A stretch of DNA of 64,000 bases from Heloderma charlesbogerti (Eukaryota > Chordata > Lepidosauria > Squamata > Helodermatidae). Under the pieces are notes generated by a model, which had not been told where the DNA came from, ran no database searches, and saw nothing but the letters and a program-made list of their open reading frames with translations. Where the stretch lies: NCBI GenBank assembly GCA_026122225.1, contig JANEZZ010000739.1:1860001-1924000 (forward strand), written 5' to 3'. Below, piece by piece: positions 42,680 to 54,051 of this stretch; position 1 is the stretch's first letter; each line of letters starts with the position of its first letter. Position numbers and translations under genes: made by a program.

Positions 42680-42960
42680 TTTTGACATGGTACTTTGGGT
42701 GTGGAGGAAAACCAAAAACTTAGAGAGTGAGAGACCAACAGACAAGGTCCTTGGAAGCAATTCCCTGTATAATAAAATAATATAAAAGAACTAAAGTGAA
42801 TTTGAATCATACACCAGGGGAACTGGAATCAAACATTCCAAAGACATTAAAATTCTGATAGTTAGAAGGGGACAAGCATTTAATCATCAGTGATATAGCT
42901 AGATACAGCAAGGTACATAGACAATTTGCGTGTGTGTCCGTATGTGTGTGTGTGACAATG
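42680..42960. repeat. Dispersed repeat of unknown class (copy 2)
   Basis: Homologous to 4305-4550 over most of its length, ending in TG-rich sequence in both. Confidence 0.5.
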
Positions 42961-43376
42961 CTGGCAACTGCCTGAGATAGCAGATGTTGGGTGTCATGAA
43001 AGAGCAGCAAAGTGTTTCTGGTTTAATTTGTTATTATTGATATTTTTACTACTCAGGATAAGTCAGGGTGATTGTGGAATATTCTTGCCTGGTTTGACTA
43101 GGGTGGGTGTGGGGCACCATTTGTTGCTCCACCTAAGGCAGCAAAAGGTCTAGGGCTAGCCCCAGTGTCTGACTTAGCAGAGGGGTGGTGGTGGGAGTGG
43201 CACTTTGAAGAGAATTGAATGTTAACAGTTAAAATTTAAGCACTGAGCATTAAACAGCATGTAGCATTTAAATGGAAACTAGTAATAAAAGCAGGAGGAC
43301 TTCCACTTCAAAATCATGATTTTGATCTTGAAATGGTTGAAATAAGCAGGTTTTTTGGCTTGTGTGATACATTTCA
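42961..43376. other. No gene recognised
   Basis: Unique-looking DNA before an L2 element. Confidence 0.45.
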
Positions 43377-43491
43377 GTTGCTGAGGCAGTAGGATGCAGA
43401 CAAGGTGCCTGGATGAATTTGATTGACCACTTGTATGCTCGACCCCTGCCCATCTTGCCTAACATCTAATAAGGAGGGGGTGGCTGGATGG

Positions 43492-43832
43492 GTGTAAAAA
43501 GGTAAATGTAAAGGTGTCCCCAACCAGTCATGTCCGACTCTAGGGTGCAGTGCTCATCCCCGTTTCTAAGCCGAAGAGCCAGCGCTGTCCGAAGACACTT
43601 TCGTGGTCATGTGGCCGGCATGACTGAACACCGAGGTGCACGGAACGCTGTTACCTGTCCCACCGAGGCGGTACCTATTTATCTACTTGCAATTTCTTGC
43701 TTTCGAACTGCTAGGTTGGCAGAAGTTGGGACTGATGACGGGAGCCCACTCCGTCATGCAGCACTCGGGTCTCGAACTGCTGACCTGCCGACCTTCCAGT
43801 CTGCACTTCAGCATCTTAACCACTAAGCCACA
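43492..43832 (-). mobile_element. tRNA-derived SINE with BovB-like tail (Sauria-SINE type)
   Basis: On the minus strand the head is tRNA-like (GTGGCTTAGTGGTTAAGATG, with a B box in CAGTTCGAGACCC). The 3' end contains AGAGTCGGACATGACTGG, similar to the BovB 3' end (GAGTCGGACACGACTGAA). Sharing a 3' tail with BovB is the known feature of Sauria SINEs, which are mobilised by that LINE. Confidence 0.75.
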
Positions 43833-44097
43833 GGAGGTTGCTAATTACTCTTTGAGGGTGGTGGAGGTACCAGACTCCTTAAAAGAGGCAGTAATCTGGC
43901 TGTTCCTGAGAAAAACCCTAAGCTGGACCCCAAACAGGAGGACAACTATAGGTGGGCTGCAAACATCCCCTTGTTGGGCAAGGTTGCTGATCAACTCCAG
44001 GCAATCTTAGATGAAGCCGAATTTCTAGATCCATTTCAATCCAGCTTTAGGCCTGCTGTTGGAACAGAAAATGCCTTGGGCACCTGTGGGATGACTT

Positions 44098-44101
<4 letters not shown>

Positions 44102-44153
<52 letters not shown>
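44102..44153 (+). repeat. (GA)n microsatellite inside an L2 ORF
   Basis: About 25 GA units in a place where intact L2 copies have only a few purine-rich codons (WERDSGS region). In frame it would read as an Arg-Glu run. Confidence 0.95.
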
Positions 44154-44156
<3 letters not shown>

Positions 44157-44430
44157 GTGGCCCTCATCGTTCCCTTGGACCCCTCAGTGGCTTTTAATAC
44201 CATCAACCATGGTATCCTTCTTGATTGGCTGTCTGGGTTGGGAGTTGGGACACTATTTTACAATGGTTCTATTCCTACTTGGATGGTTGTTTCCAGAAGG
44301 TGGAGCTGGAACTTGATTGTTCGGTTCCATGGTAATTACATAACAGATTTCTATGGGGCTCAATTTTATCCCCCATGCTATTTCATATCTACATGAAAGT
44401 GCTGGGGGAGGTGATCCAGAGACATGAGGT

Positions 44431-44925
44431 TAGGGATGGTGCAGGCACCCGATTCCGTCTGAGAATCCAGCAGAACCCCCACCCACCCGCCTGCACCCCT
44501 GAGCCACACTCACCAAGCCCCTGTCACCACTCACTCCCACCCATGCTGGCCAGGCTGCCCTCATGGACCCAGGCAGTCTCATCAAGCTCTGCAGTCACCA
44601 CTTTTTGAAAAATGAAATGGTGATCATGAAAATGTGCACTTTTTACATGTGTAAATATGTGCATGTTCACGAATTCACACATATGCAAATGCACACATTT
44701 GGGAAAATGTGCAGAATTGTACATATGTACTTGTGCATGTTTTTGCAGTTGTCATTAGATTTTTTTAAAATGGTGAGCGCAGTGCTGAATGAGGCTGCCC
44801 AGGTCAGAGCGGGTGGCTTGGCAAGCAGTGGGGAGCTGAAATGTGCATCTGGGTGCATTCAAGTGGGGGCAGCAGCTGAGTGGGCACCTGGAGAACCCCA
44901 ACAGGAGGGTGCCTGTGCATCCCTA
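44431..44925. mobile_element. hAT-type MITE with unrelated interior (495 bp)
   Basis: The left end TAGGGATGGTGCAGGCACCC and the right end, in reverse TAGGGATGCACAGGCACCC, form a terminal inverted repeat of about 20 bp. Flanks CATGAGGT and GTTGTGGT match at 5 of 8. The interior is AT-rich with ACATATGC-type blocks and lacks the multi-hairpin modules. It splits the L2 element. Confidence 0.75.
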
Positions 44926-46065
44926 GTTGTGGTGTCATCACTTGAGGCCCAGGTGGCCTTGGCAGCTAAGAGCACCTTTCATCAGCTTAGGGACACAGCT
45001 GGTATATCCACCTGTTTGGACAGAGATACCCTGGCAACAATTACCCATACTCTGGTAACATCCAGTTGGATTACTGCAATGCATTGTATGTGGGGTCACA
45101 TTTGAAGATGGGGAGAAACATCATTTAGTTCAAAACACATGTGTCAGGTTGCTAACTGGGAGTGACTGATATGATCATATGACAGCAGTGATTCATCAGC
45201 TGCACTGACTTCCAATCTATTTCCAAGCCCATTTTAAAGAATTTGTATTGATCTGTAAAAGCCTAAATGGACTGAAGCCACTGTATCTCAGAGCCTTTCT
45301 ACATGAGGCTTTTATTGTGTGCTTATGATCACTCACTCACAATAGTTTGCGGGTCTTTTACACAAAGCCATCATCCTCCAGGGCCTCTCCCGTGCTTTGC
45401 AACCATTTTTGTGGGGGGGGGGGGTGGATCAAAGAAATTGCAGTGTTTTTCTGAATGGTGTATATTTACAGTCTGTAATTGCACAATTGTGCTATTGCAC
45501 AAAGCCACCTAGTAGCTGTATAAGAAAGGCAGAGAAAGGCAGAGAAAGAAACCCCCTAGAGAAAAGCATGTGTAAAGCAGCTGATCTTAAGTCCTCAAAG
45601 AATCCAGAAGCAGAAGCCCCGGTAAAGGTGTGTGGTGAAAGCTTCATGTAGAAATGCCCTAAGGGAACATCTCATCTTGTATGTACCTGCTTAGACCTTT
45701 AGATCATCTTCAGGGGTCTTCCTCTGGGAGCCTCCACCAAAGGAAGCTAGTAGGGTGGGTAGAGAAGAGGGACCTCCACAGTTGTGGTACCCCACTTATA
45801 GACTGCCCTTCCCAAGAGGTTCACATGGTGGCTAGATGGTTAAATTCTGGCACCAGGCAAAGTTCTTTCTTTTCTCCCAGACATTTTAGAGACCTAGTTC
45901 TAGATTTTTATGGCTGTTCTTGTATATTTTTATCTATTGTGGGTCAGTTTGTTCTTCTGTTTTATATTTTATAATGTTAACTGCTTGTATTGCATTTTAG
46001 TCTGTTTGTAATCCACCCAGAGAACAATTGTCATTGGGTGGATTTAAAATATAATAAATAAATAG

Positions 46066-46690
46066 CTAAGTAAATGCATACATACATACATACATACATA
46101 ATTTGAGAGACAGTGTAAATAAAGCAAATGAAGGAGTTTTGGATGAAAGCAGGCAGGGAGGTATAAAAGAGCAACAGGAAATTCCAAAGCCAAGGATTAA
46201 TTCAGCTTTTGGGAGAAATGATGGGGACAGAGGCTTGCAGGGAGAAGGAAGATAACTCAGGAGTGCAACAAACCGGTATGTCTGTACCTCCACCCTACGA
46301 GGTAGGACAGGCTGGGAGACACACTTTTGTCTCTATTCCTCAGAGGTAGCACCACCCACCACTCCCATATCTTTTTAATATCTCTTATTCTGACCATGGG
46401 AGAGGACAGACTTCTACATACACAGAGAACAACAGGCCCCTTGTTCAGAACATCCTTTAAACTTCTTAACAACTAGGTTAGCATGTTTGCCTAGGGATCC
46501 AGAGCATAAGTAAGGCCAACTCAAAGCTAGGCACTACAAGACAATCAAATCAACTCCTGTTTCCAGTCCAATATATTCCTTAAAGAAGCAGGCAGAGAGA
46601 AGCTGAGAAATAGTCAGTTGCATTTAAAAGCAAAATGAAATGTCAGACTCGCCTCAATAAAACGTACTTATTAGTCTCATCAGAGTAACT
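46066..46690. other. No gene recognised; (CATA)n at 46076-46101
   Basis: Apart from the short microsatellite there is nothing identifiable. Confidence 0.5.
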
Positions 46691-46977
46691 TGACAAAGCA
46701 GTTTACAGGTGTGTGTGTGTGTGTGGGGGTGAAACCCACACCTGGGACCTCCTGGGACCTCCTGGCATAGCTAGGATGATGCTGCCTCCTTGCTTCTCAT
46801 GTGAAGATGAAGGAAGATCTGAGGGCCCTAGAATTTCTATGTGGCTGGCCATTTCCCAGGGAGGGACATCCACACGGATCCACAAGCAGCCTGGGAGGAC
46901 CTGTCCATGCCTCCTCTGGGGGGACCTTTGCAGTACTTCTTCTACATACGCAGAGTTGAGAGGAGGTGCAGCTGGAA

Positions 46978-47549
46978 TAGGGATGGGTGAACAAGCGATG
47001 TTTGAGATGGGGTGGATGGACTGGCCTGCGCCGGGCTTTGACCACCACTGGTTGAGCCGCTGCAACCGCTCACCTTTCCTTGTGCACCGTGCGAGCTTCT
47101 CAGCAGCGCAGCACCTGGCAGATGCTGCTGTGGCACTGGGAAGGATACACACTTCCTTCCTTGCAAGGAATGAGACCAGAAGGGTGTCAGAGCTGCTGGC
47201 CGCCAGAGTCCCTGTCACCACATAGCAACCGCTTGCCCCTTTCCTCCATACAAGGAGGAGAGGGCAACAAGTCGTTGGCGTTCAGCAATGCCAGACTCCT
47301 TGCAAGGAAGGACACCCAGAGGGCTTGCAAAGGGGAGAGGAGAGAGCAGCTGGCGTGCAGCGATGGGGACTCCAGTGGCCACCATGGCTTGCGACGGGGG
47401 GCGGACTGCTCCTGGCCACTCGCCGAGCCCCAGGGAGCTTGGTGATTGGGCCCGCGAGCACCCTACGGTTCAGTGAATGGGGTGTGGAGGAGCAGGCATG
47501 GGGGCATCTGCTAGACTCCCAGACTGGGTGGGCACTTGCAACATCCCTA
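46978..47549. mobile_element. Possible hAT-type MITE (572 bp)
   Basis: It begins TAGGGATGGGTG and ends GCAACATCCCTA, the shared termini. The interior is GC-rich with CCTTGCAAGGAAGG-type repeats, also seen near 34650. Flanking 8-mers do not match, so this is tentative. Confidence 0.4.
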
Positions 47550-48454
47550 ATTCAAGATCTCGGGGGTCCATGAACATTGGCTTGCCTCTCACCCCGTGCC
47601 TGATTTCTGTTCAGATCTGCTGTCCTGCTTTGACTGTAGCAAACGCTAACTGCAGTGAAGTTGAGAAGCCTCCAAGCCTACAGCTGGGGATCCAGTGGAG
47701 CTCAGGCTACAACAGAGGTGGTCTAAGGCCAGGCAGAAATCAGAAAACAGGCAGCCAGTCAGACACAGAGGATCAGGCAACACGCAACAGCAGGAGCAGT
47801 CACGATGCAATTAGGAGGTCAGACACAGTAAATCAGTCAGGTGCGTGACGTGCTCCAGAGGCAGGGTCATGAGGCAGTCCCAAAGATCAGAAAATGGAGC
47901 ATCCATCCCAGTGCATGGTTCAGGAGGGTAGGTACACAGCTGGGGCAGGATGGAACAAATTGCACCAACACTGGCTGTTTCTAATGAAGGCTTTTGAACC
48001 CAAAGCCTACTGGACCCACACAGAGCCCAGCTGCAGTGATCAAGCCTCCCTTTCCAGAGCCTTCTGCCTGAGGAGGCCTTTTTCTCCTGAAGGGACCTTT
48101 TCTGGAGGCAAACACTCCCCCACATAGGAGCCTTACTAGCTTGTTGCTTAAGGTGACGACGCTCCTGGGGGTTAGAGGGGGCTCAGCTTCTGCTTCAGAT
48201 GCAGAGGCCCTTTCTCCTGACAGGGATGGTCCTGCAAACATCTACCCAAGGGCTCAGAGTCCTTGGCTCTGGTGGAAGGCCCTGGTTTGTGGTGCCCTGG
48301 GCTTCTGTGGCTTCTAGCTCTTCCTCTGAGGAACACTTTGCAAGTTGGGGCAAGATATGTGCAATTGCTGCTCATGCTGAAGGAATGGGAAAACTGCACA
48401 AATCAAGCAGCGATCGGACACGAAATTTGTGCAACTCTCCCCCATTCCTCCCCT
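47550..48454. other. No gene recognised
   Basis: Short frames without resemblance to known families. Confidence 0.45.
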
Positions 48455-50380
48455 TCATGGATAACTGCCTTGTTGTGGTGAAGGGGCTTGTGTAACTCAG
48501 TGAAGCCATAAGCTATGCCATGCAGAGCCACCCAAGACGGACAGGTCATGGTGGAGAGTTCTGACAAAATGTGGTCCGCTGGAGAAGGAAATGGCAACCC
48601 ACTCCAGTATTCTTGCCAAGAAAACCCCATGGAACGTATCACAAGGCTAAAAGAGATGACACCGGAAGATGAGCCCCTCAGGTCGGAAGGTTTCCAATAT
48701 ACTACTGGGGAAGAGCAGAGGGAATTTCCAAGTAGCGCCAGAAAGAGTGAAGCAGCTGGGCCAAAGCCAAAAGGACACTCAGCTGTGGATGTGTCTGTTG
48801 GTGAAAAGAAAATCTGATGCTGTAAAGAACAATATTGTTTAGGAACCTGGAATGTAAGGTCAATGAATCAAGGTAAGCTGGAGGTGGTCAAACATGAGAT
48901 GGCAAGATTGAACACCAACATTTTGGGAATCAGCAAAATAAAATGGACAAACATGGGTGAATTTAATTCAGGTGACCATTATATCTACTACTGTGGGCAA
49001 GAATCCCTTAGAAGAAATGGAGTAGCACTCATAGTCAACAAAAGGGTGGGAAAAGTAGTACTGGGGCACAATCTCAAAAACGACAGAATGATCTCAGTAC
49101 GAATCCAAGGCAAACCATTCAACATCACAGTAATTCAAGTCTATGCCCCAACCACTGAGGCCGAAGAAGCTGAGGTTGATCGGTTCTATGAAGACCTACA
49201 ACACCTTCTAGAACTAACACCAAAAAAAGATGTCCTCTTCATCATAGGGGATTGGAATGCTAAAGTAGGAAGTCAAGAAATAACTGGCATAACAGGCAAG
49301 CATGGCCTTGGTGTACAAAATGAAGCAGGACAAAAGCTAATAGAGTTTTGCCAAGAGAACACGCTGATCATAGCAAACACTCTTTTCCAACAGCACAAGA
49401 GGTGACTCTACACATGGACATCACCAGATGGTCAATATCGAAATCAGATTGATTATGTACTTTGCAGCCAAAGATGGAGAAGCTCTATACAGTCAGTAAA
49501 AATGAGACCTGGAGCTAACTGTGGCTCAGATCATGAGCTTCTTGTTGCAAAATTCCAGCTTAAATTGAAGAACATAGGGAAAACCACTAAACCATTCTGG
49601 TATGACCTAAATCATATCCCTGATGAATATACAGTGGAGGTGAGGAATAGATTTCAGGGATTAGACCTGATAGACAGAGTGCCTGAGGAACTCTGGACAG
49701 AGGTCCGTAACATTGTTCAGGAGGCAGCAAATCAATCCATCCCAAAGAAAAAGAAATGCAAGAAAGCAAAGTGGCTGTCTGATGAGGCTTTACAAGTAGC
49801 TGAGGAAAGAAGGGAAGTAAAAAGCAAGGGAGAAAGGGGAAGATATACCCAAATGAATGTGGAGTTCCAGAGAATATCAAGGAGAGACAAGAAGGCCTTC
49901 TTAAATGAACAATGCAAAGAAATCGAGGAAAACAATAGAATGGGGAAGACTAGAGATCTCTTCAAGAAAATCGGAGATCTCAAGGGAACGTGTCGTGCAA
50001 AGATGGGCATGATAAAAGAAAAAGAAGGCAGGGACCTAACAGAAGCAGATGAGATTAAGAAGAGGTGGAAAGAATACACAGAAGAACTATACAGGAAAGA
50101 TCTGAATGTCCCTGATAGACATGATAGTGCGGTCACTGAACTTGAGCCAAACATCCTAGAGAGTGAAGTCAAGAGGGCCTTAGGAAGCATTACTAACAAC
50201 AAAGTTAGCGGAGATGACAGTATTCCAGCTGAGCTATTTAAGATCCTAAAAGATGATGTTGTTAAAGTGCTGCAATCAATTAGCCAACAAATTTGGAACA
50301 CTCAACAGTAGCCACAAGACTGGAAAAGGTCAGTTTACATTCCGATTCCAAAGAAGGGCAATGCCAAAGAGTGTTCAAAT
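48455..50380 (+). mobile_element. BovB (RTE) LINE, 5' half
   Basis: It includes the 5' non-coding region (CATGGATAACTGCCTTGTTG; GAAGGAAATGGCAACCCACT; CCAGTATTCTTGCC), the endonuclease and the start of the RT, to FIPKKGNAKECSNH-like sequence. It stops abruptly at about 50380, where a multi-hairpin MITE begins. The 3' half is not adjacent on the other side. Its content complements the 14964-16160 copy, but they are separate insertions. Confidence 0.93.
48863..50380 (+). pseudogene. BovB ORF2, APE endonuclease and N-terminal RT region
   Basis: One frame is broken by TGA at 49403-49405 and TAG at 50309-50311, both explicable by single-base changes (Arg and Trp positions). Endonuclease landmarks: NILGISKIKWTNMGEF, NGVALIVNKRVGKV, VIQVYAPTTEAEE, FIIGDWNAKVGS, NQIDYVL and GSDHELLVAKF. 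At the position where BovB has the catalytic Glu of the SELKW-type motif, this copy has Lys (SKIKW), so the endonuclease would be dead even without the stops. The linker RKDLNVPDRHDSAVTELE precedes the RT. Confidence 0.9.
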
Positions 50381-51017
50381 CACGGCTAGATTTGCAAAGT
50401 CAGCCGTGATAGGCTACGTCAATCGTCACGTAGCCTATCACGGGTGACATTAAAAAAAAAAAAAAGCGCGTATGGATAATGGCAGCCCCCATAGGGAGCC
50501 GCCATTCGCGTTCCTTATTTGGTCGCTGTAGTCTACGTAAAGATTTACGTAGACTACGGCGAAAATAAGGGCAACGCTATTTGCATTGCCCTTATTTTCG
50601 CCGTAGTCTACGTAAACATTTACGTAGACTACAGCGACTAAATAAGGAACGCGAATGGCGGCTCCCTATGGGGGCCACCATTATCCGTACGTGCTTTTTT
50701 TTTTTATTTTAAACTCACCCGTGATAGGCTATGTGACGATTTACGTAGCCTATCATGGCTGACTTTGCAGATCTAGCCGTGATAGACTACGTTAATCGCC
50801 ACGTAGCCTATCAGGGGGCGTTTTTTTTTAAAAAAAAAACTTTTGCATTCGCAGCCGGGCGAGGCAGGAAGCCTCCTCCCCGGCCTGAATTTTGGCCGGG
50901 GTGAGGCAGGAAGCCTCCCCCCCGGCCTGAACTTCACGGGGGGAGCAGCAAAGCGCCTCCCCCCCACCGCGAACATCCTTCGACGACAGGTAAGGGACGA
51001 CAGGTAAGGGACCCCTA
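50381..51017 (-). mobile_element. Multi-hairpin hAT-type MITE, truncated (copy E12)
   Basis: It starts in the middle of the family sequence (CGGCTAGATTTGCAAAGTCA) directly against BovB, and ends at GGACCCCTA (51017). It keeps the central palindrome and the GC-rich end module. A CGACAGGTAAGGGA block is duplicated in tandem at the right end (50980-51012). No TSD. Confidence 0.88.
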
Positions 51018-51591
51018 ATTAAGGGAATATATCTTGAGATTGCGTTACACACACAATAGGCAGCCGGTCTATCTCAATCTCTTGATGGTGGTGTGTCTCG
51101 TTACTTTACATTGGTTTCTCAACCAGTGGGCACATTCAGCTGACTCATTTGATATCTCATTTCCTGATTGATATCTACAGACTGATTTGATGTCTGATTT
51201 TTTCATTGACTGAGATCATTTCAAGGAAAAAAGTCATTCAGTATTAAGTCAATCATCAATACATGGTCCTCGTTCCTAGGAATTTCAGACATTTCAGCTG
51301 TGTTTTGTTCACAGCTCTGAAGAGAATAAATATGCCAATGAAGGCTACAAAGAAGTAAGGCCTACAGAACTAATGGTACTTCCAGCTAAATGTGCATCCC
51401 TGGATGAAAGGCTCATTGAACTCAGTAGGGCTTACTTCCAAATAGCTAATAATGATATCTGTCAATAGGCTACTGCCAGTTGTAAGGTAGGACCAACATA
51501 TCCCCGTCATAGACCACACAGGCTAATTACTTTTTAAAAATCAAGAGAACACAGATGGACTCTTTCTTAGATTCTTTAATTCTTAGATTCT
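51018..51591. other. 3' flank of V2R gene B
   Basis: Expected to hold the gene B 3' UTR. About 51390-51445 resembles a dispersed MITE (GAACTCAGTAGGGCTTACTT). No polyadenylation signal was assigned. Confidence 0.45.
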
Positions 51592-52493
51592 TTATATTTC
51601 TCTCCTCATTAGCTGCTCCCTCTTGTTCAGGTTGGGCTTGAATACAATGATGTAGCATTTGGGGAAAAAGATGCAACCTAGCAGCCCAGCACCAGAAGTT
51701 AATATGGAGAAGCTCTCCACTGCCACCATGTATTTTCCCTTGGTGCTCAGGTAGGTTGGAATAAATAACAGCCAAACACTACAAAACACCAACATGCTGA
51801 AAGTGATGAACTTGGCTTCATTGAAACTAGCCGGAAGTTTCCTGGCAAGGAAAGCCACAGTGAAGCTGACAATGGCCAGGAAGCCCAAGTAGCCCAAGTT
51901 ACAGTAAAACATTGTAGCTGAGCCCTCATTACATTCTATTATGATTTCCCCATTCAAAGAGTCCATGTCCTTATCTGGGAATGGGGGGAAAGTAAATAGC
52001 CAAAAGGAGCAAATGCTGGCTTGAATAAGAAAGCCAGAAAGGACAATGGCATTTGCCAGTCGTTTTCCTACCCATTTCTGCATCCTGGATCCTGGTTTGG
52101 TAGCCATAAATGCCAGAACTACAGTGATGGTTTTTGCCAAAACACTGGAAAGGGCCAGAGAGAAGACAGTGCCAAAAGCCGTTTGCCGCAGAAGGCAGGC
52201 CATTGTCTTTGGTTGTCCAATGAACAGCAAGGGACAAAGGAAGCAAAGGAAGAGGGAGATGAGGAGAGTGTAAGTGAGGCGCTGGTGGTTTGCCTTGACT
52301 ATGGGCGTGTCCTCGTGCTTCACAAAGGTTCCAAGTACCAAAGCTGTGATCAAAGCAAAAGCCACAGCAGAGAAAGCCAAAATGATCCCCAAAGGTTCTT
52401 CATAGGAGAGATAGCTGATAACCTTGGAAATGCACTGATTTTGCTCTAAATTCGAATAGCGATCTTCTGAACATTCCGTGCAGTAATCCATAT
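51592..52493 (-). CDS. VMN2R: V2R gene B, exon 6 (seven-transmembrane domain)
   Basis: 902 bp with acceptor TTTTTTTTCCAG, 299 codons and a TAA stop. It encodes [20 protein letters not shown], then the class C 7TM domain ([72 protein letters not shown] loop, [28 protein letters not shown]). It has exactly the length and phase of gene A exon 6 and is closely related to it. There is no disabling change. With exons 3-5 intact, gene B is the best candidate for a working receptor in this window; exons 1-2 must lie beyond 64000. Confidence 0.95.
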
Positions 52494-52521
52494 CTGGAAA
52501 AAAAATAAAAGATGGCTTTTA

Positions 52522-52949
52522 CTAGGCATGTCAGGGAAATCTGCCACAGAACCAAATAAGTTCAGATTTTCATGAATCCAACCTGCAGAGTCTGCAGTGG
52601 ACTGTCTTTTCCCCTGTGGGGTGGATTCTGTGGACTTGTGGACTGTTTTTCTAGCCTTTGAGAATTTTTTGAGAATATTGTAGTAGAGAGATATGCAAAC
52701 ATCTAAAAAAGGCTGAAAATGTGCATTTCCCCCATAGGCTAAAGCGTGAAAATGCACAGTTGGGGACATTTGTGCATATTGTGGGAATTAGCACATTTTT
52801 TCACGTGCGAATTTGTGCAAATTCAGAAAATTAAAAAAAAAACCTGAATCCATCGATGGGCAGACAATGGAACAAAAGGCACCTGACAACTTGCAAAAGG
52901 TGCCTGTCAACACAGACAGAATTGATTTTACACAATCCACACATCCCTA
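52522..52949. mobile_element. hAT-type MITE (428 bp) with perfect TSD
   Basis: It begins TAGGCATGTCAGGGAAATC and ends CCACACATCCCTA, flanked by a perfect GCTTTTAC (52514-52521 and 52950-52957). The interior is AT-rich and lacks multi-hairpin modules. It lies in intron 5 of gene B, only about 30 bp from the exon 6 acceptor. Confidence 0.9.
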
Positions 52950-53197
52950 GCTTTTACATGAGAAACAGATGTATTCTAGGGAGAGAGTAAAGGCCTTGAG
53001 TTGAAACATCACAATAATATGGTTCAAAGATCTAACTCTTATTAGACAGCTCTGCCCACATACATCTTTTATATTTATTATATTCATGTCCTGATTTTCT
53101 TCTGTGGAGCTCAAGGTGGCCTACATGGTTCTCCCTTCTCTGTCTTACCTTCACAATGGCCTTGTGAGGTAGGTTAGGCCAAGGAAGCTGACCAACC

Positions 53198-53630
53198 TAG
53201 GCATGGACAAATCAGTCAAATTTGATACTGCTTGGGTTTTTTCAATTTTTCTGCATTAAGCCTGTTTGATCACATTTTCACACAAAATTTCATATGTACT
53301 TCCATGCACATTTATCTCAATGTATTCATCTTTATATATTTTCCAAATATATGCAAGTTTGTATACACTATTCTTAGTTTTTTACAAAGTGATTTCCCCT
53401 AATATAATGTATATTTGGGCACACTTTCTCCTCTGTACTCATTTTGCTCTCTTTCCCTGCATTATACACATTCCTGTATGCATCTTTCCTTTGGCGATCG
53501 TGCCACAGAATTTGGAAAAGTGTGAATATCACTGTATTGATGTGTTCTGGTTCCTGCATAGGTTTGGGAAGTGCAAATTTGGTAGATTCTCATTAAAATG
53601 CAAACCGAACAAATTTGTCAGCTATCCCTT
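53198..53630. mobile_element. hAT-type MITE inside a SINE (433 bp)
   Basis: The left end TAGGCATGGACAAATCAGTC and right end, in reverse AAGGGATAGCTGACAAATTTG, are imperfect inverted repeats. Flanks GACCAACC and GACCAGCG match at 6 of 8. AT-rich interior. Confidence 0.75.
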
Positions 53631-53703
53631 GACCAGCGCAAGGTCATCCAGTAAGCAAAATTGCCGATGGGGGACTCCCCAGACCTAGTCTGACACTCCA
53701 ATC

Positions 53704-54051
53704 CAGGAGTGGGTAATTTTGGGAAGTCTGGGGCCAATTTCCAGCCCTTGGGCACGGCCCCCACCAGGGCACAGTCCTGCCACCACTGCCAGCCTGCCAA
53801 AATTTGGCAGCATGCCCATGATAAAAAGGTCAGTAGCATGCTGCTGAAATTTGGCAGCAAACCACCACAGAAACTCCAAGGGGCCGTATTTCGCTTGAAA
53901 ACAAGGTAACCTGGGCACCTTTGAGTCTTTGCAGCTGAATTCCAGTGGCAAACTGCCTGTTTATTCTGCTGCTGCCATGTGGCAGCAGGCGCCACGCTTG
54001 AGGCATTGAGGGGCTGAGTGCAGCCCTAGGGCTGCGTGTTGCCCACTGCTG
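53704..54051. mobile_element. hAT-like MITE (CAGGAGTGGG type) inside a SINE
   Basis: The ends CAGGAGTGGGTAATTTTGG and TGTTGCCCACTGCTG are inverted-repeat-like. Flanks CTCCAATC and CTTTAAGC match at 5 of 8. Same end type as 14777. Confidence 0.6.

Larger units (their letters stand above)
43377..46065 (+). mobile_element. L2-type LINE, degenerate and interrupted
   Basis: Pieces match the long L2 copy in order: 43377-43490 (region of DADKVLGQVRSTTCVLDPCP), 43833-44430 (RT start to the SILSPMLFNIYMK block), 44930-45250 (AQVALAAKSTFHQL, DRDTLATITHTLVTSSWITAMH) and a 3' UTR with (AAAT)n near 46055. It is split by a SINE (43492-43832) and a hAT-type MITE (44431-44925), carries a (GA)n expansion in the RT frame and has many stops. 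It is older than the copy at 21250. Confidence 0.85.

Noticed and set aside
43780..43832. tRNA gene (head with A- and B-box-like sequence)
   Set aside because: It is the tRNA-like head of a SINE that continues into a BovB-like tail. The cloverleaf is not intact.
46703..47225. Two opposite frames of about 170 codons
   Set aside because: They are mirror frames over the same GC-rich DNA, partly within a possible MITE, with no recognisable protein family.
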